Source of the DNA: Collinsella aerofaciens
GTDB lineage: Bacteria; Actinomycetota; Coriobacteriia; Coriobacteriales; Coriobacteriaceae
Length of the DNA stretch: 40,566 nucleotides
Direction: 5' to 3'
NCBI GenBank assembly: GCA_030841765.1
Contig: JAUUSS010000004.1
Coordinates: 1 to 40,566 of the forward strand
This document shows, piece by piece, positions 29,227-38,694 of the stretch (positions within the stretch are counted from its first letter, which is position 1; the number at the start of each line of letters is the position of its first letter). Both the position numbers and the translations under genes were made by a program. The notes under the pieces were generated by a model, which was given only the letters and a program-made list of their open reading frames with translations, searched no databases and was not told where the DNA came from.

Positions 29227-30151
29227 TGTACTGCAATATGCATCCGTATTTCAATCGGAGCTCGACAAGGCGGCGGTCGAGCTCTCCACGTCCGGCTGGA
29301 TGGAGCCCAACTCCAGCCTGATCCGGTACACCGGAGGCAAGACCGTCAAGGTGCCGCAGATCGTTATGGACGGCCTCGCTGACTATAGCAACGGGTTTGT
29401 CGACGGAGACGTCACCCTGACGTGGCAAGACCTTACTTTTGCGATGGATCGTGGCCGCAGGTTTGCGCTCGATGAGCACGAGGTCAATGACACCAATTTT
29501 GTGGTGACGGCGTCGCAGGTGATGGGCGAGTTCCAGCGCGCTAAAGTGGTGCCTGAGATCGACGCTTACCGTTACAGTAAGATCGCGGCGGGCGCGATTG
29601 CCCATAAGCGTGCGGCAGGCGGGTATACGCCGACCGCTGCGGATATCCTCACTAAGCTCTACTACGACATCGCCGCCGTGCAGGACGTGGTCGGCAGCGA
29701 CACCCCGCTGGTAATCACGATGTCCACACTTGTCGCGGCTATTTTGGACACCTCGGCAGAGATATCCAAAAAGCTCGATGTGGTCGATTTTACGCAGGGC
29801 GGCGTAACGCTCAAGGTCAGAGCCCTAAACGGCGAGCACCCGATCCGGCGTGTCGGCTCCGGGCGGCTCAAGAGCGCATATATCTTTGCGGACGGTAAGA
29901 CCGAGGGGCAAAAGACGGGCGGATTTGCCCCCGCCGAAAACGCGCTCGACGTCAACTGGATCATCTGCCCGCGCACGGTGCCGATCGCGGTATCACGTAC
30001 CGACAAGGTGCGCATATTTGACCCTGAGACCAACCAATCTGCCCGCGCGTGGGCAATCGACTACCGCAAGTATCACGACCTGTGGATCACCGACAATAAG
30101 TGGCCGCAGGTGTGGGTTAACTGCAAGCAGGTCCTGCCTGCCAGCCAGTGA
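29219..30151 (+). CDS. Major capsid protein
   Basis: A 310-residue protein with an HK97-like character: starts MANVLQYASVFQSELDKAAV, central DGDVTLTWQDLTFAMDRGRR, then VPEIDAYRYSKIA, and a C-terminal YHDLWITDNK. Length and place after the scaffold support the call. Ribosome binding site AGAGGAGG lies in the scaffold gene end. Confidence 0.88.
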   Translation: MANVLQYASVFQSELDKAAVELSTSGWMEPNSSLIRYTGGKTVKVPQIVMDGLADYSNGFVDGDVTLTWQDLTFAMDRGRRFALDEHEVNDTNFVVTASQVMGEFQRAKVVPEIDAYRYSKIAAGAIAHKRAAGGYTPTAADILTKLYYDIAAVQDVVGSDTPLVITMSTLVAAILDTSAEISKKLDVVDFTQGGVTLKVRALNGEHPIRRVGSGRLKSAYIFADGKTEGQKTGGFAPAENALDVNWIICPRTVPIAVSRTDKVRIFDPETNQSARAWAIDYRKYHDLWITDNKWPQVWVNCKQVLPASQ

Positions 30152-30162
30152 GGGGGTGCAAT

Positions 30163-30465
30163 ATGATTATATTACAGCGTGACAACGTCGTGCGCAGGGT
30201 GGCCTCGGACGAGGCCGCCCGCAAGCTAGAGGAGCAGGGCTTTGCCCGCACCGGCGGCGCGGCGGAGACGGAGCATGAGGTTAACCTGACCATCGACGTA
30301 AAGGAGCTTGGCCGCCAGATTGCCAACCAGCTGCGCACCGGGGAGCCCCTGACCGATGAGACTATTGCCAAGGCGCTCCTCGATGAGGAGGAGCAGCCCG
30401 CAAAGCCCGCAGCCAAGCCCAAGGGCGGCGGCAAGGCCGCCCCCGAAAGCGGGTGCGGGCAATGA
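30163..30465 (+). CDS. Small head protein with Lys/Pro-rich tail (100 aa)
   Basis: MIILQRDNVVRRVASDEAAR then a helix with TIDVKELGRQIANQL, ending in a disordered KPAAKPKGGGKAAPESGC tail. Similar genes follow capsid genes in many Bacillota phages and may be capsid-associated. ATG at 30163 after AGGGGG; it overlaps the connector gene (ATGA). Confidence 0.65.
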   Translation: MIILQRDNVVRRVASDEAARKLEEQGFARTGGAAETEHEVNLTIDVKELGRQIANQLRTGEPLTDETIAKALLDEEEQPAKPAAKPKGGGKAAPESGCGQ

Positions 30466-30833
30466 CGGTAACTGAGCAGATCGACCGGATCGTATTGGGC
30501 ATCAAGTACGCCTATGACCTGTCCGTCGCGGATGAGACTGCGGCAAGGCGGCGTGTGCTGATGGCTGTTACAAGGATCCTTGCATCCTGCAACCGCGACG
30601 ACCTGCCGGAGGCGCTGGAGATCGTGGCGGCGCAAATGGCAGAGGCAATGCTGCGGGACGATGGGACGCTTACCCTGCCCCAGCAGGTCTCCAGCGTAAC
30701 GCGGGGCGACACGTCCATCAGCTATCGGGATCAATCATCCTCTGCCAAGGCTACGCGGGATTACCTGCAGGACTATGAGGATATCCTGTGGCGTTACCGT
30801 AAGCCGGGCGTGCCGAGGAGGGAGGAGCCATGA
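30462..30833 (+). CDS. Head-tail connector (adaptor) protein
   Basis: A 123-residue helical protein (VTEQIDRIVLGIKYAYDLSV, ILASCNRDDLPEALEIVAAQ) with a C-terminal tail that repeats phage gp6-like connector features (GDTSISYRDQ). By order it is the adaptor ring below the portal (PBSX XkdH region). Overlaps genes on both sides. Confidence 0.72.
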   Translation: MTVTEQIDRIVLGIKYAYDLSVADETAARRRVLMAVTRILASCNRDDLPEALEIVAAQMAEAMLRDDGTLTLPQQVSSVTRGDTSISYRDQSSSAKATRDYLQDYEDILWRYRKPGVPRREEP

Positions 30834-31204
30834 TGATCCATCACAGCGAGGCCGACGTCCTCGCCGCCACCTACGGGGACGCATGTACGGTATACCGGCC
30901 CGTCAAGCGGATGCTACCCAACCTCGAGACGGTGATCCGGGACGGGCTCGACGGGGAGATCGTGATGAGCGGAGTCCCCTGCGCCCTGTCCTCCCCGTCA
31001 GGCGGCAAGCTGCAACACGGGGAGGCAACCTCCGACGTCAAGACGGATTACCTCCTCTTCACCCGCCCGGAGGTGGACATCCGGCCCGGCGACACGGTGC
31101 TTGTCACCCGCCTTGGGCGGACGTACCGCACCGTCGCAGGCAAGCCGGAGCGGCAGCCGAGCCACAATAATATCCCGCTGACGCTCACAGAAGACACGGT
31201 ATGA
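30830..31204 (+). CDS. Head closure / stopper protein
   Basis: A 124-residue strand-rich protein: YGDACTVYRPVKRM, GVPCALSSPSGG, DYLLFTRPEVDIRPGDTVLV and RTYRTVAGKPERQ. The RPGDTV turn is typical of XkdH-like stopper proteins. ATGATG start overlaps the connector stop. Confidence 0.75.
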   Translation: MMIHHSEADVLAATYGDACTVYRPVKRMLPNLETVIRDGLDGEIVMSGVPCALSSPSGGKLQHGEATSDVKTDYLLFTRPEVDIRPGDTVLVTRLGRTYRTVAGKPERQPSHNNIPLTLTEDTV

Positions 31205-31599
31205 GCAGTACGGATTATGGATTTGACGGCCTCGATGAGTACGCGGAGATATTTGAGCGCGCTGCGCGAGAGTGGCCAACGGAGTTTGAGCGGCTCGTGC
31301 TCGATATTGCGCACGAGCTGCAGGGGCGGCTCTCCTCCGATCTCACGCCCAAGGACACCGGCCACCTGCGCGGCAGCTGGACGGTGGGCGATATCGTCCG
31401 TAAGGGCGGCGAGTACGTCGTTGAGGTCTACACCGATCTCGAGTATGCCGACCCTGTCAACTACGGCCACCGCACGCGGGGCGGCGGATACGTCCCCGGC
31501 GCGCACATGATGGAGATCTCCCTCGCGCAGGTCGAGGAGCGGCTGCCCTCCTACCTGCGCGCGTGGCTGCAGGACTTTATGGCGGCACATGATCTATAA
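31201..31599 (+). CDS. HK97 gp10-like neck protein (XkdI-like)
   Basis: A 132-residue protein with DIAHELQGRLSSDLTPKDTG, LRGSWTVGD and VNYGHRTRGGGYVPG, the classic HK97gp10 pattern (K-D-TG...LR.SW...Y...E.GH). It works in tail completion or head-tail joining. Overlaps the preceding gene. Confidence 0.88.
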   Translation: MSSTDYGFDGLDEYAEIFERAAREWPTEFERLVLDIAHELQGRLSSDLTPKDTGHLRGSWTVGDIVRKGGEYVVEVYTDLEYADPVNYGHRTRGGGYVPGAHMMEISLAQVEERLPSYLRAWLQDFMAAHDL

Positions 31600-31607
31600 G
31601 GAGCAAT

Positions 31608-32084
31608 ATGAGCAACGTATATCACCAGATCAAGGACGCTCTCGTCTGGGCGCTCAAAACGGCGCTGCCGGACATGGACGTTACGAGCGAGCATCTCGCC
31701 AAGACCGATTATGGAGGCAGCTCCGACATTACGAATTACATCTATATCAGCCTGACGCCCGTCAGCCGGGAGACCGTGAGCGCGTACCATACGCGGCACA
31801 GCGTCGTCATCGACCTGGCCGTGCATACGGCCCGCGAGGACAATGCCGGATATTGGGCGCTCGCCGACACCATCGACCATTCCATCCGCCCGGTCATCCG
31901 TTGGGGTGACCGGGCAATCACCGTCCCCAGCGTCGACTACAAGATCGTCGACCGGATACTGCACTGCACCTTTACGCTGTCGTATATCGACAGCGCCGAT
32001 GTACAGGAGCAGTACCCGCTGGCCGAGACGCTGGAGGCGGATATTATCACACCACAAGGGAGGGTAACGAGTGGGATTACCTGA
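31608..32084 (+). CDS. Tail terminator protein (XkdJ/DUF6838-like)
   Basis: A 158-residue protein: VYHQIKDALVWALKTALPDM, ITNYIYISLTPVSRETVSAY and a TFTLSYID strand near the end. Order between the gp10-like gene and the sheath points to the terminator capping the tail tube. AAGGAG precedes the ATG; the end overlaps the sheath gene. Confidence 0.75.
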   Translation: MSNVYHQIKDALVWALKTALPDMDVTSEHLAKTDYGGSSDITNYIYISLTPVSRETVSAYHTRHSVVIDLAVHTAREDNAGYWALADTIDHSIRPVIRWGDRAITVPSVDYKIVDRILHCTFTLSYIDSADVQEQYPLAETLEADIITPQGRVTSGIT

Positions 32085-33138
32085 GATTAACATCACATTT
32101 GCCAGTAAGGGGCAGACCGCGATCCAACGCAGCGCGCGCGGGATCGTCGCCTGCATCCTTAGAGATAACACCGAGGGCGGCGCTGCCGAGACGGTATATA
32201 CGTCCCTCGCGGACGTGGACTACACACACTGGACGCAGCGCAACTATGAGTACCTCAAGCTGATCCTTGAGGGCGGGCCGAGCAAGGTGCTCGTGCTGCG
32301 CGTCGCGGAGGACGCGGCGGACTATACGGCGGCCCTCAAGACGCTCAAGAGCCGCGTGTGGAACTACCTGACGATCCCGGCGCTGACAACGGATCAGACC
32401 GCCCCGGTCGTCGCGTGGATCAAGCAGGCGCGCGACAGCGACCATAAGACCTACAAGGCGGTGCTGGCCAACACAACGGCGGATCATGAGGGGATTATCA
32501 ACCTGACGACCGGTTCCGTCGTCTCCGATCTCGCGCCGGGAGACCCCTGCACGGCGGCAGAGTATTGCGCGCGCATTGCCGGTATCCTCTCCGGGCTGCC
32601 GCTGAGCCGCAGCAGCACCTACTATGAGCTGACGGACGTCACGTCCGCAGCCGTCCCCGACGACCCGGACGAGCGCATCGACAAGGGCGAGCTCGTGATC
32701 ATCGACGACAACGGCGCATACAAGATCGGGCGCGGTGTCAACTCCCTGACCTCCTACACGGAGGACAAGAGCGAGGATTGGAGCAAGATCAAGATCGTGG
32801 AGGGCGTCGACCTGTACCGGGACGACATCAGCGCGACGTTTGCGGGCCAGTATGTCGGCAAGGTCGTCAATAATTACGACCATAAGCAGGCGCTGGTCGC
32901 GGCCATTGACAGCTACCATAAGCAGCTCGCGGGCGATGTGCTCGACCCGGACTATGACTGCACAGTCGCGGTCGATATCGACGCGCAGCAGGCCTATCTG
33001 GAGGCCCACGGCATCAATACCTCTGAGATGGAGGACATCGACATTGCCACGGCCAATACGGGCAGCATGGTATATCTAGTCTGCTCGGTTAAATTTGTCG
33101 ACGCGATGGAGGATCTCACTCTGCGCGTCAACATGTGA
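32071..33138 (+). CDS. Contractile tail sheath protein (XkdK-like)
   Basis: A 355-residue sheath: GLPEINITFASKGQTAIQRS at the start, VLVLRVAEDAADYTAALKTL, and the C-terminal domain with YVGKVVNNYDHKQALVAAID. GTG at 32071 after AGGGAGG. Its presence makes this a myovirus with a contractile tail, as Mu, but the sequence type is PBSX XkdK. Confidence 0.93.
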   Translation: MGLPEINITFASKGQTAIQRSARGIVACILRDNTEGGAAETVYTSLADVDYTHWTQRNYEYLKLILEGGPSKVLVLRVAEDAADYTAALKTLKSRVWNYLTIPALTTDQTAPVVAWIKQARDSDHKTYKAVLANTTADHEGIINLTTGSVVSDLAPGDPCTAAEYCARIAGILSGLPLSRSSTYYELTDVTSAAVPDDPDERIDKGELVIIDDNGAYKIGRGVNSLTSYTEDKSEDWSKIKIVEGVDLYRDDISATFAGQYVGKVVNNYDHKQALVAAIDSYHKQLAGDVLDPDYDCTVAVDIDAQQAYLEAHGINTSEMEDIDIATANTGSMVYLVCSVKFVDAMEDLTLRVNM

Positions 33139-33151
33139 GGAGGTGTAAGGC

Positions 33152-33586
33152 ATGGGTAAGATACCGGGATACAGGACGCTTACCGGCACATATGCGGAGG
33201 TCTGGATTGATGGAGAGCTCGTCGCAGAGGCCAAAAAGGTCGAGCTCAAGGTTACGGCTAACCGTGAGGACGTGCAGCTGGGCCTTGATGTCGACAGCAA
33301 GCTGACGGGCCTCGCCGGGGAGTGGACGCTGACGCTCAGTAAGGTATACAGCCGGTTTGAGGACGTCCGTCAGGCGCACATCAAGGGCAACGATAAGCGG
33401 TTGCAGATCATCGCCAAGCTGCAAGACCCGGATGCGGTCGGCCATCAGGTCGAGCGTTACTCAGCGGGCAACTGCTGGCTCAATGACCTGCCCGCCGTCT
33501 CTTATGAGCGCGGCGCGTTGGTAGAAATAGAGGTATCGGGCGGGTTTACGCCGTCCGACCTCATCAATCTGGATCGGATCAAATAA
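33152..33586 (+). CDS. Tail tube protein (XkdM-like, DUF2001)
   Basis: A 144-residue protein: GYRTLTGTYAEVWIDGELVA, EWTLTLSKVYSRF and ALVEIEVSGGFTPSDLINLD. This is the XkdM tube family, placed right after the sheath. GAGGAGGTG precedes the ATG. Confidence 0.92.
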   Translation: MGKIPGYRTLTGTYAEVWIDGELVAEAKKVELKVTANREDVQLGLDVDSKLTGLAGEWTLTLSKVYSRFEDVRQAHIKGNDKRLQIIAKLQDPDAVGHQVERYSAGNCWLNDLPAVSYERGALVEIEVSGGFTPSDLINLDRIK

Positions 33587-33599
33587 GGAGGACACATAG

Positions 33600-34001
33600 A
33601 TGGCTAACAAGGATACCAAGACCAATTTCGAGGCGTGGGTAGCCAAGGCCACCCAACGCCTTGAAGCCAAGCGCACCCCCAGGCACCAACGGCTGTACAT
33701 CCCATCTCTTGACGATGTGATTACCGTGCGCAGCCTGACGTCCAGTGAGATCGCAGAGATCGTGGACAATGACACGGAGGACTCCATCCGTCAGGATAAG
33801 CGGCTGGTGTATACCGCCGTCGTGGAGCCCGACCTGCATGTGCTGGCCAAGCAGCTGCAGGAGGTCGGTCAGATCGTCGATCCGCTTGACGTCACGGAGA
33901 TGCTCACCCAACATGAGCGCGCGGAGATCGTGCTGCAGGTGATGGATTTGAGCGGTGTCACCGGCGACTCGATCAGTGTGGTGGACAGCGAAAAAAACTG
34001 A
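33600..34001 (+). CDS. Tail assembly chaperone (XkdN-like, short form)
   Basis: A 133-residue protein: FEAWVAKATQRLEAKRTP, YIPSLDDVITVRSLTSSEIA, then VGQIVDPLDVTEML. It ends EKN-stop in a slippery A-AAA-AAC at 33992-33998. A fraction of ribosomes should slip back one base and make the long form. It chaperones the tape measure during tail assembly. GGAGG precedes the ATG. Confidence 0.88.
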   Translation: MANKDTKTNFEAWVAKATQRLEAKRTPRHQRLYIPSLDDVITVRSLTSSEIAEIVDNDTEDSIRQDKRLVYTAVVEPDLHVLAKQLQEVGQIVDPLDVTEMLTQHERAEIVLQVMDLSGVTGDSISVVDSEKN

Positions 34002-34168
34002 TTGCCCATGACGACGAGGCGTATCTCCTCCACTATTATCTACAGCGCGGTATCCTGCCGGACTACATCCTGTCCCTTGACACATTGTCAAGGGCATTTT
34101 TGGCGGCATCGATGGCAACCGCGCAGGAGGAGCGGCGGCAATTTTTTGGCTTAGGGGGTGACGCCTGA
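33600..34168 (+). CDS. Tail assembly chaperone, -1 frameshift product
   Basis: After the heptamer A-AAA-AAC (33992-33998) the -1 frame continues for 56 codons without stop: LIAHDDEAYLLHYYLQRGIL, later SRAFLAASMATAQEERRQFF, ending at TGA 34166-34168. That stop overlaps the tape measure ATG. The pattern is that of G/GT chaperones in lambda, Mu and PBSX-type phages. The extension has no ribosome binding site of its own. Confidence 0.85.
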
Positions 34169-36219
34169 TGCATGTGTTATCCGGCGTTATCTCCCTCAAG
34201 GATAACGCCACCGCCACACTGCGGGCGGTGCGCAAAGAACAGTCGGCCTTTAAGCGCGAGGTCGACAACACCAAAAACAGCCTCAAAAAAACATGGGACA
34301 AAAAGTATAAGGCGCGGCTGGACGCGACGGCGGCCAGCAAAAAAGCGAAACAATTATCCAAGCAGTACGCGCCGCTGCGAAAAAAGATCGCCACCGCCGT
34401 GGCGGTCAAGGACATCGCCACCTCCAAGATCAAGGCGGTCGGCAGCCGTCTGCGATCCATCGGCAAGACGGTAGCCTCTCCAGTCGTCAAGCTCAAGGAT
34501 AAGGCGTCGTCCGCACTTAAGTCGCTCAGTGGCAAGCTCAAATCCATCGGCAAGGCCGTAGCAATCCCCATTGCCGCCGGGGGCGCTGCGGCTGTGGCCG
34601 GAGTTGGGGCGACGGTCAAGAGCGGCATGGAGCTCGAGCAGCAGCAGGTCTCAATGGAGCATTTTGTCGGAGCGACCAACAAGGGCATGAGCCAAGGCCA
34701 AGTCAAGGCGACGACCGACAAGTACATCGCGGGCCTGCGCGACAACGCCAACAAGACCCCATTTGAGACGGGCGAGGTGATCCAGGCAGGCTCACGCGCC
34801 ATTGCCATCGCCAGCGGCAACACCAAGGAGGCCATGAGGCTCGTTACCCTCGCCGAGGATATGGCGGCGGCGTCCGGCGGCACCAAGTCCGTCAGCGACG
34901 CCATCGAGGCACTCGCCGACGCAAAGCTCGGCGAGATGGAGCGCCTAAAGGAGTTTGGGTTTAAGGTCGGCAAGGAGGAGTTCGACGCTAAGGGGTTCGG
35001 CGGCGTCGCCGCCGACCTGCAGGACTTTTACGGCGGCGCGGCTAATAAGCTGGCGACCACCGGCGCGGGCCTCCTATCCACCATCAAGGGCAAGCTTAAG
35101 AGCTTTGTGGCGGACACTGGCCTCAAGATGGTCGACAAGCTCAAGCCCGCATTTGAGGGCGTCATCACAATCATCGACAAGTGCAGCCCAGCTATCGAGA
35201 TGATCGGCGGCGTGATCGCCGACAAGCTAGGCCGGGGCGTACAGTGGCTGTCCTCGGCGCTGCCGGGGCTTACCTCCAAGCTTGGAGGGCTCTCGTCCAT
35301 CGGCGCGGGCCTGTCAGGCATGGCGGCCCCGCTCAAGCAGTTTGGCGGGGAAATCATGGGTACGCTCGGGACGGTCGCCACCAGCGTCATGCCCGCTGTA
35401 TCCAGTATCATCGGCACGGTGCAGCAGGTGCTGCCGTCCGTGCTGCCGATCCTATCCTCCGTCATCGGGACGGTCGGCACTGTGGTCGGGCAGACGGCTC
35501 CGATTATCTCGGGCGCGATCTCGGCCTTTGGGGCGGTCATTACCACCGTTGCCCCGGTCGTCAAGACCATTTTTGACGGGATCGGCTCCAAGGTGAGCAC
35601 TGTCATCGGCATCATCAGCGACAACATGGGCTGGATCACCGGAGTCATCAGCACGGCGGCCCCGGTCATCAAGGACATCCTGTCAACGGCATGGTCGGTG
35701 ATCTCGCCGGTCATGGACGGCTGTATCAACATTTTCAGGGTGCTGCTCGGCGTCGTCAAAAAGGTGTTCCCGACGATTCAGAGCGTCATATCCAAGGTCT
35801 GGACGGTCATCAAGCCCATGGTCTCCGGCATCGGTACGGTCATCGGCGGCATCTCCAAGGGCATCGGCTGGGTGGCCGACAAGCTCGGCGTCGGATCGGG
35901 CGACAAGGCAGGAAACAACGCGACCGGCACCTCTAACTGGCGCGGCGGCATGACGTGGGTCGGCGAGCATGGGCCTGAGCTCGTTGCGTTGCCCAAGGGC
36001 ACGCGCATCACGTCTAACCAGCAATCTAAGCGCCAAGTGCGCAACCAGCAGGATAACGGCTCCAAGCCGCAGGGCGGCAATGGCAATGGAGGCGTCGTCA
36101 TCCACATCAACATCCCCAAGCTCGCGGATCAGATCATTGTCCGCGAGGAGGCGGATATCGACCGCATCGGTGATCAGATCGCCAAGCGGGTCGTACTCGC
36201 CGTCAACAACATCGCATAA
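34168..36219 (+). CDS. Tail tape measure protein
   Basis: A 683-residue protein, short for the family. It has a basic coiled N-terminus (VRKEQSAFKREVDNTKNSLK), a TP901-type core (FETGEVIQAGSRAIAIASG, FGFKVGKEEFDAKGFGG), and a long Gly/Val/Ile-rich hydrophobic stretch (about 340-540). The C-terminus reads WRGGMTWVGEHGPELVALPK, a frequent tape measure ending. Length sets tail length. ATG overlaps the frameshift product's stop. Confidence 0.92.
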   Translation: MHVLSGVISLKDNATATLRAVRKEQSAFKREVDNTKNSLKKTWDKKYKARLDATAASKKAKQLSKQYAPLRKKIATAVAVKDIATSKIKAVGSRLRSIGKTVASPVVKLKDKASSALKSLSGKLKSIGKAVAIPIAAGGAAAVAGVGATVKSGMELEQQQVSMEHFVGATNKGMSQGQVKATTDKYIAGLRDNANKTPFETGEVIQAGSRAIAIASGNTKEAMRLVTLAEDMAAASGGTKSVSDAIEALADAKLGEMERLKEFGFKVGKEEFDAKGFGGVAADLQDFYGGAANKLATTGAGLLSTIKGKLKSFVADTGLKMVDKLKPAFEGVITIIDKCSPAIEMIGGVIADKLGRGVQWLSSALPGLTSKLGGLSSIGAGLSGMAAPLKQFGGEIMGTLGTVATSVMPAVSSIIGTVQQVLPSVLPILSSVIGTVGTVVGQTAPIISGAISAFGAVITTVAPVVKTIFDGIGSKVSTVIGIISDNMGWITGVISTAAPVIKDILSTAWSVISPVMDGCINIFRVLLGVVKKVFPTIQSVISKVWTVIKPMVSGIGTVIGGISKGIGWVADKLGVGSGDKAGNNATGTSNWRGGMTWVGEHGPELVALPKGTRITSNQQSKRQVRNQQDNGSKPQGGNGNGGVVIHINIPKLADQIIVREEADIDRIGDQIAKRVVLAVNNIA

Positions 36220-36233
36220 GGAGGAGAGGTCAT

Positions 36234-36863
36234 ATGCCAGTCAAGAGCAGGACGGTAGAGCTCAGCGTCGACAACCGTAAGGAGCGGCTGGTGCTGCCGA
36301 TCAATCCGGCTGAGATCGCCATCGATACGGCGACGCTTAACCAGCATGTGCAGCTGCTCGCGGTCGGCGAGGCCAACCTCTTAGGCCCGCGCGGCCTCTC
36401 CGCCACGACGCTCTCCGGATTTTTTCCGGCGCAGGGGTCGCCGGTTGGCCGCTACGCCGACCGCAGCCCGCAGTCCTATGTCAGCACCCTCACGCGCTGG
36501 CGGGATGCCTGCAAGCCCGTGCGGCTGATCATCTCCGACATGGGCGTCAACTTGGCAATGGCCGTTGAGAGCCTGCAATTTTCATACCGCGAGGGCAGCC
36601 GGGATATTATGTATTCCATTCAGCTGGCGGAGTACCGCCAGCTGAACGTGCCGACCGTCAAGGTAGCGGTCAAGACGCCCCGCCCCGCCGTCAAGGTGGT
36701 ATCCCGTACCTACACGGTGCGCACGGGAGATTGCTTATGGACGATTGCCAAGCGGTACTATGGCAATGGGGCCAAGTGGCAGCGTATCTATAACTCCAAC
36801 CGGGCTAAGATACGCAATCCTAACCTGATCTACACCGGGCAGAGGCTGGTGATCCCCGCATGA
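36234..36863 (+). CDS. LysM baseplate/tail protein (XkdP-like)
   Basis: A 209-residue protein. The first part (VLPINPAEIAIDTATLNQHV, ISDMGVNLAMAVESLQFSYR) is the XkdP-type baseplate domain. The C-terminal 50 residues form a LysM domain (YTVRTGDCLWTIAKRYYGNG, ending YTGQRLVIP), which binds peptidoglycan. It connects tube end to baseplate and touches the cell wall. Overlaps the next gene (ATGA). Confidence 0.9.
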   Translation: MPVKSRTVELSVDNRKERLVLPINPAEIAIDTATLNQHVQLLAVGEANLLGPRGLSATTLSGFFPAQGSPVGRYADRSPQSYVSTLTRWRDACKPVRLIISDMGVNLAMAVESLQFSYREGSRDIMYSIQLAEYRQLNVPTVKVAVKTPRPAVKVVSRTYTVRTGDCLWTIAKRYYGNGAKWQRIYNSNRAKIRNPNLIYTGQRLVIPA

Positions 36864-37855
36864 CGGTCAAGCTGGTCGCGGGCAAGTACGATATCAGCAC
36901 GCTCGCCGACAAGATCACATGGAGCGGCGATACTAAGCAGGTCGCCCGGCAGCTTACCTTTTCCCTGCCGCGCATGGAGAGCGATAAGCTGCTGCCCAAG
37001 GTGTCCATCAGCGAGGGCGATCCGGTCACCCTGCAGGTGGACGGTAAGCAGCTCTATTATGGGATTATCATGGACGTCGAGAGTAACGTCTCCTCCCATA
37101 CGGTCAGCTATACGGCGCTTGACCTGCTCTGGTATGTCAACCAATCGGACATCAATCACGTCTACAGCGACACGCCCGAGCGCATCACCGCCAACATCTG
37201 CGCGGAGCTCGGCGTGCCGCTCGGCAGCGCCGCCAAGACCGGCATATCTGTATATATGCCGTGCCTCGGAAAAAAGGCGTATGAGGCCATCATGGCAGCG
37301 TATACCGCCGCCTCCCGGCGCAACGGCAACAAGTACATCCCCCTGATGCAGCGGGATCGCCTGCAGGTCATCGTCAAGGGGACATACTGCGGCGTGGTGC
37401 TTGACGGCGGATATAACCTGACCGAGGCAAGCTACAAGTCGAGCATGCAGCAGGTCGTCAACCGCGTGGTCATCACCAACAAGGATGGCAAGACCGTCAA
37501 CACGCTGCAGGACGCGGCCTCCCGCCGCAAGTATGGCACGGTGCAGCGGGTATATAAGCAGCAGGACGACGTCGACAACGCCGCCGAGGCGCGGGCGCTC
37601 CTTAAGGGTCTTGAGCGGTCAGGCAGCGTTACCGCCCTCGGCGACGTGCGGGCCGTATCAGGTTACTCTGTCGCCGTGCAGGAGCCGGTCAGCGGCCTAT
37701 ACGGCAAATTTTACGTCGAGTCCGACACCCACACATGGGAGGCAGGCAAATACACGATGCAGCTGACGCTCGCCTACGATAACCTCATGGACGAGCACGA
37801 GATCGATAAGGTCGAGGACAAGGATAAGAGTAAGAGTAAGTCTAAGTCTAAGTAA
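36860..37855 (+). CDS. Baseplate hub protein (XkdQ / gpD-like)
   Basis: A 331-residue protein: VKLVAGKYDISTLADKITWS, ARQLTFSLPR, YTALDLLWYVNQSDINHVYS, and later VNRVVITNKDGKTVNTLQDA. This is the XkdQ late-control family, equivalent to gp27 hub of T4. The end is a run of Lys-Ser repeats from a short tandem repeat (about 37825-37853), a likely site of length variation. Confidence 0.9.
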   Translation: MTVKLVAGKYDISTLADKITWSGDTKQVARQLTFSLPRMESDKLLPKVSISEGDPVTLQVDGKQLYYGIIMDVESNVSSHTVSYTALDLLWYVNQSDINHVYSDTPERITANICAELGVPLGSAAKTGISVYMPCLGKKAYEAIMAAYTAASRRNGNKYIPLMQRDRLQVIVKGTYCGVVLDGGYNLTEASYKSSMQQVVNRVVITNKDGKTVNTLQDAASRRKYGTVQRVYKQQDDVDNAAEARALLKGLERSGSVTALGDVRAVSGYSVAVQEPVSGLYGKFYVESDTHTWEAGKYTMQLTLAYDNLMDEHEIDKVEDKDKSKSKSKSK

Positions 37856-37867
37856 GGAGGGATCAGC

Positions 37868-38224
37868 ATGTCAAGATGGGCAATTGAGCTCGCAGAGGCC
37901 CTCCGGGGCCAGAGCGGATCAGATGGGGCGGACGGCGTCACTCTGCGGATCGCAACCGTCACATCAGTTAATCCTCTGGGGATCAACATCAACGGCGCGA
38001 ACATCAGCCGCAATGTCTATTGCAATCCGGCGTATACGCTGGATGGGTATGACACGGTCGATAAGCTGCGGGAGCTCTTTATCGACGCGCCGGAGCCCGC
38101 CGCCCTCTTTGCGTTTTTGGAGGATTTCCATTCGGCGTTTTTGTTGCGCCCGGGAGATACCGCCCTTACGGCGCAGATCGGCACCGCGTTTTACATCGTC
38201 GAGAGGGTGGCGAGCAACGTATGA
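37868..38224 (+). CDS. DUF2577 baseplate protein (XkdR-like)
   Basis: A 118-residue protein: RIATVTSVNPLGININGANI, with a C-terminal RPGDTALTAQIGTAFYIVER, the barrel layout of DUF2577. In PBSX xkdR lies between xkdQ and xkdS as here. AAGGAGGG precedes the ATG; the TGA overlaps the next ATG. Confidence 0.88.
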   Translation: MSRWAIELAEALRGQSGSDGADGVTLRIATVTSVNPLGININGANISRNVYCNPAYTLDGYDTVDKLRELFIDAPEPAALFAFLEDFHSAFLLRPGDTALTAQIGTAFYIVERVASNV

Positions 38225-38694
38225 GCGACGATATCGGTATTTTTCCCTTTGTCCCCACCGATGAGGTGGAGGACATCTCCGACACGGCCATTGAGGAGCT
38301 GCCGCTCTACCGGGAGTATGCATACGACTTTGAGCGCAACTGCCTTAAGACCGGGCCGGACGGCAACACCTATCTGGTCGAGGGCAACGAGGCGCTCCGC
38401 ATATGGATCTATAAGGCGCTGCGCACGGTGCGCTATGCGCATGCGGCCTATGACGATGAGTACGGCTGCGAGCTTAATAACCTCATCGGGGAGCCGATGG
38501 CCAGCGAGATCACGCGCCTTGAGATCAAGCGGTATATCACGGAGGCGCTGATGGTTAACCCGTACATCGAGGAGCTCAGCGACTTTCAGTTTACCTCCAC
38601 GCAGAGCGGCGTGGAGGTTTCTTTCCGTGTCCGCACCGGCTACGGGACGGACACGATCACAATGGATGAGGAGGGCACGGTCTATGCCATATGA
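38221..38694 (+). CDS. DUF2634 baseplate wedge protein (XkdS, gp25-like)
   Basis: A 157-residue protein with YREYAYDFERNCLKTGPDGN, VEGNEALRIWIYKALRTVRY and AYDDEYGCELNNLIGEP, diagnostic of XkdS/DUF2634 (gp25-like wedge). Overlaps the baseplate J gene by 11 bases. Confidence 0.9.
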   Translation: MSDDIGIFPFVPTDEVEDISDTAIEELPLYREYAYDFERNCLKTGPDGNTYLVEGNEALRIWIYKALRTVRYAHAAYDDEYGCELNNLIGEPMASEITRLEIKRYITEALMVNPYIEELSDFQFTSTQSGVEVSFRVRTGYGTDTITMDEEGTVYAI

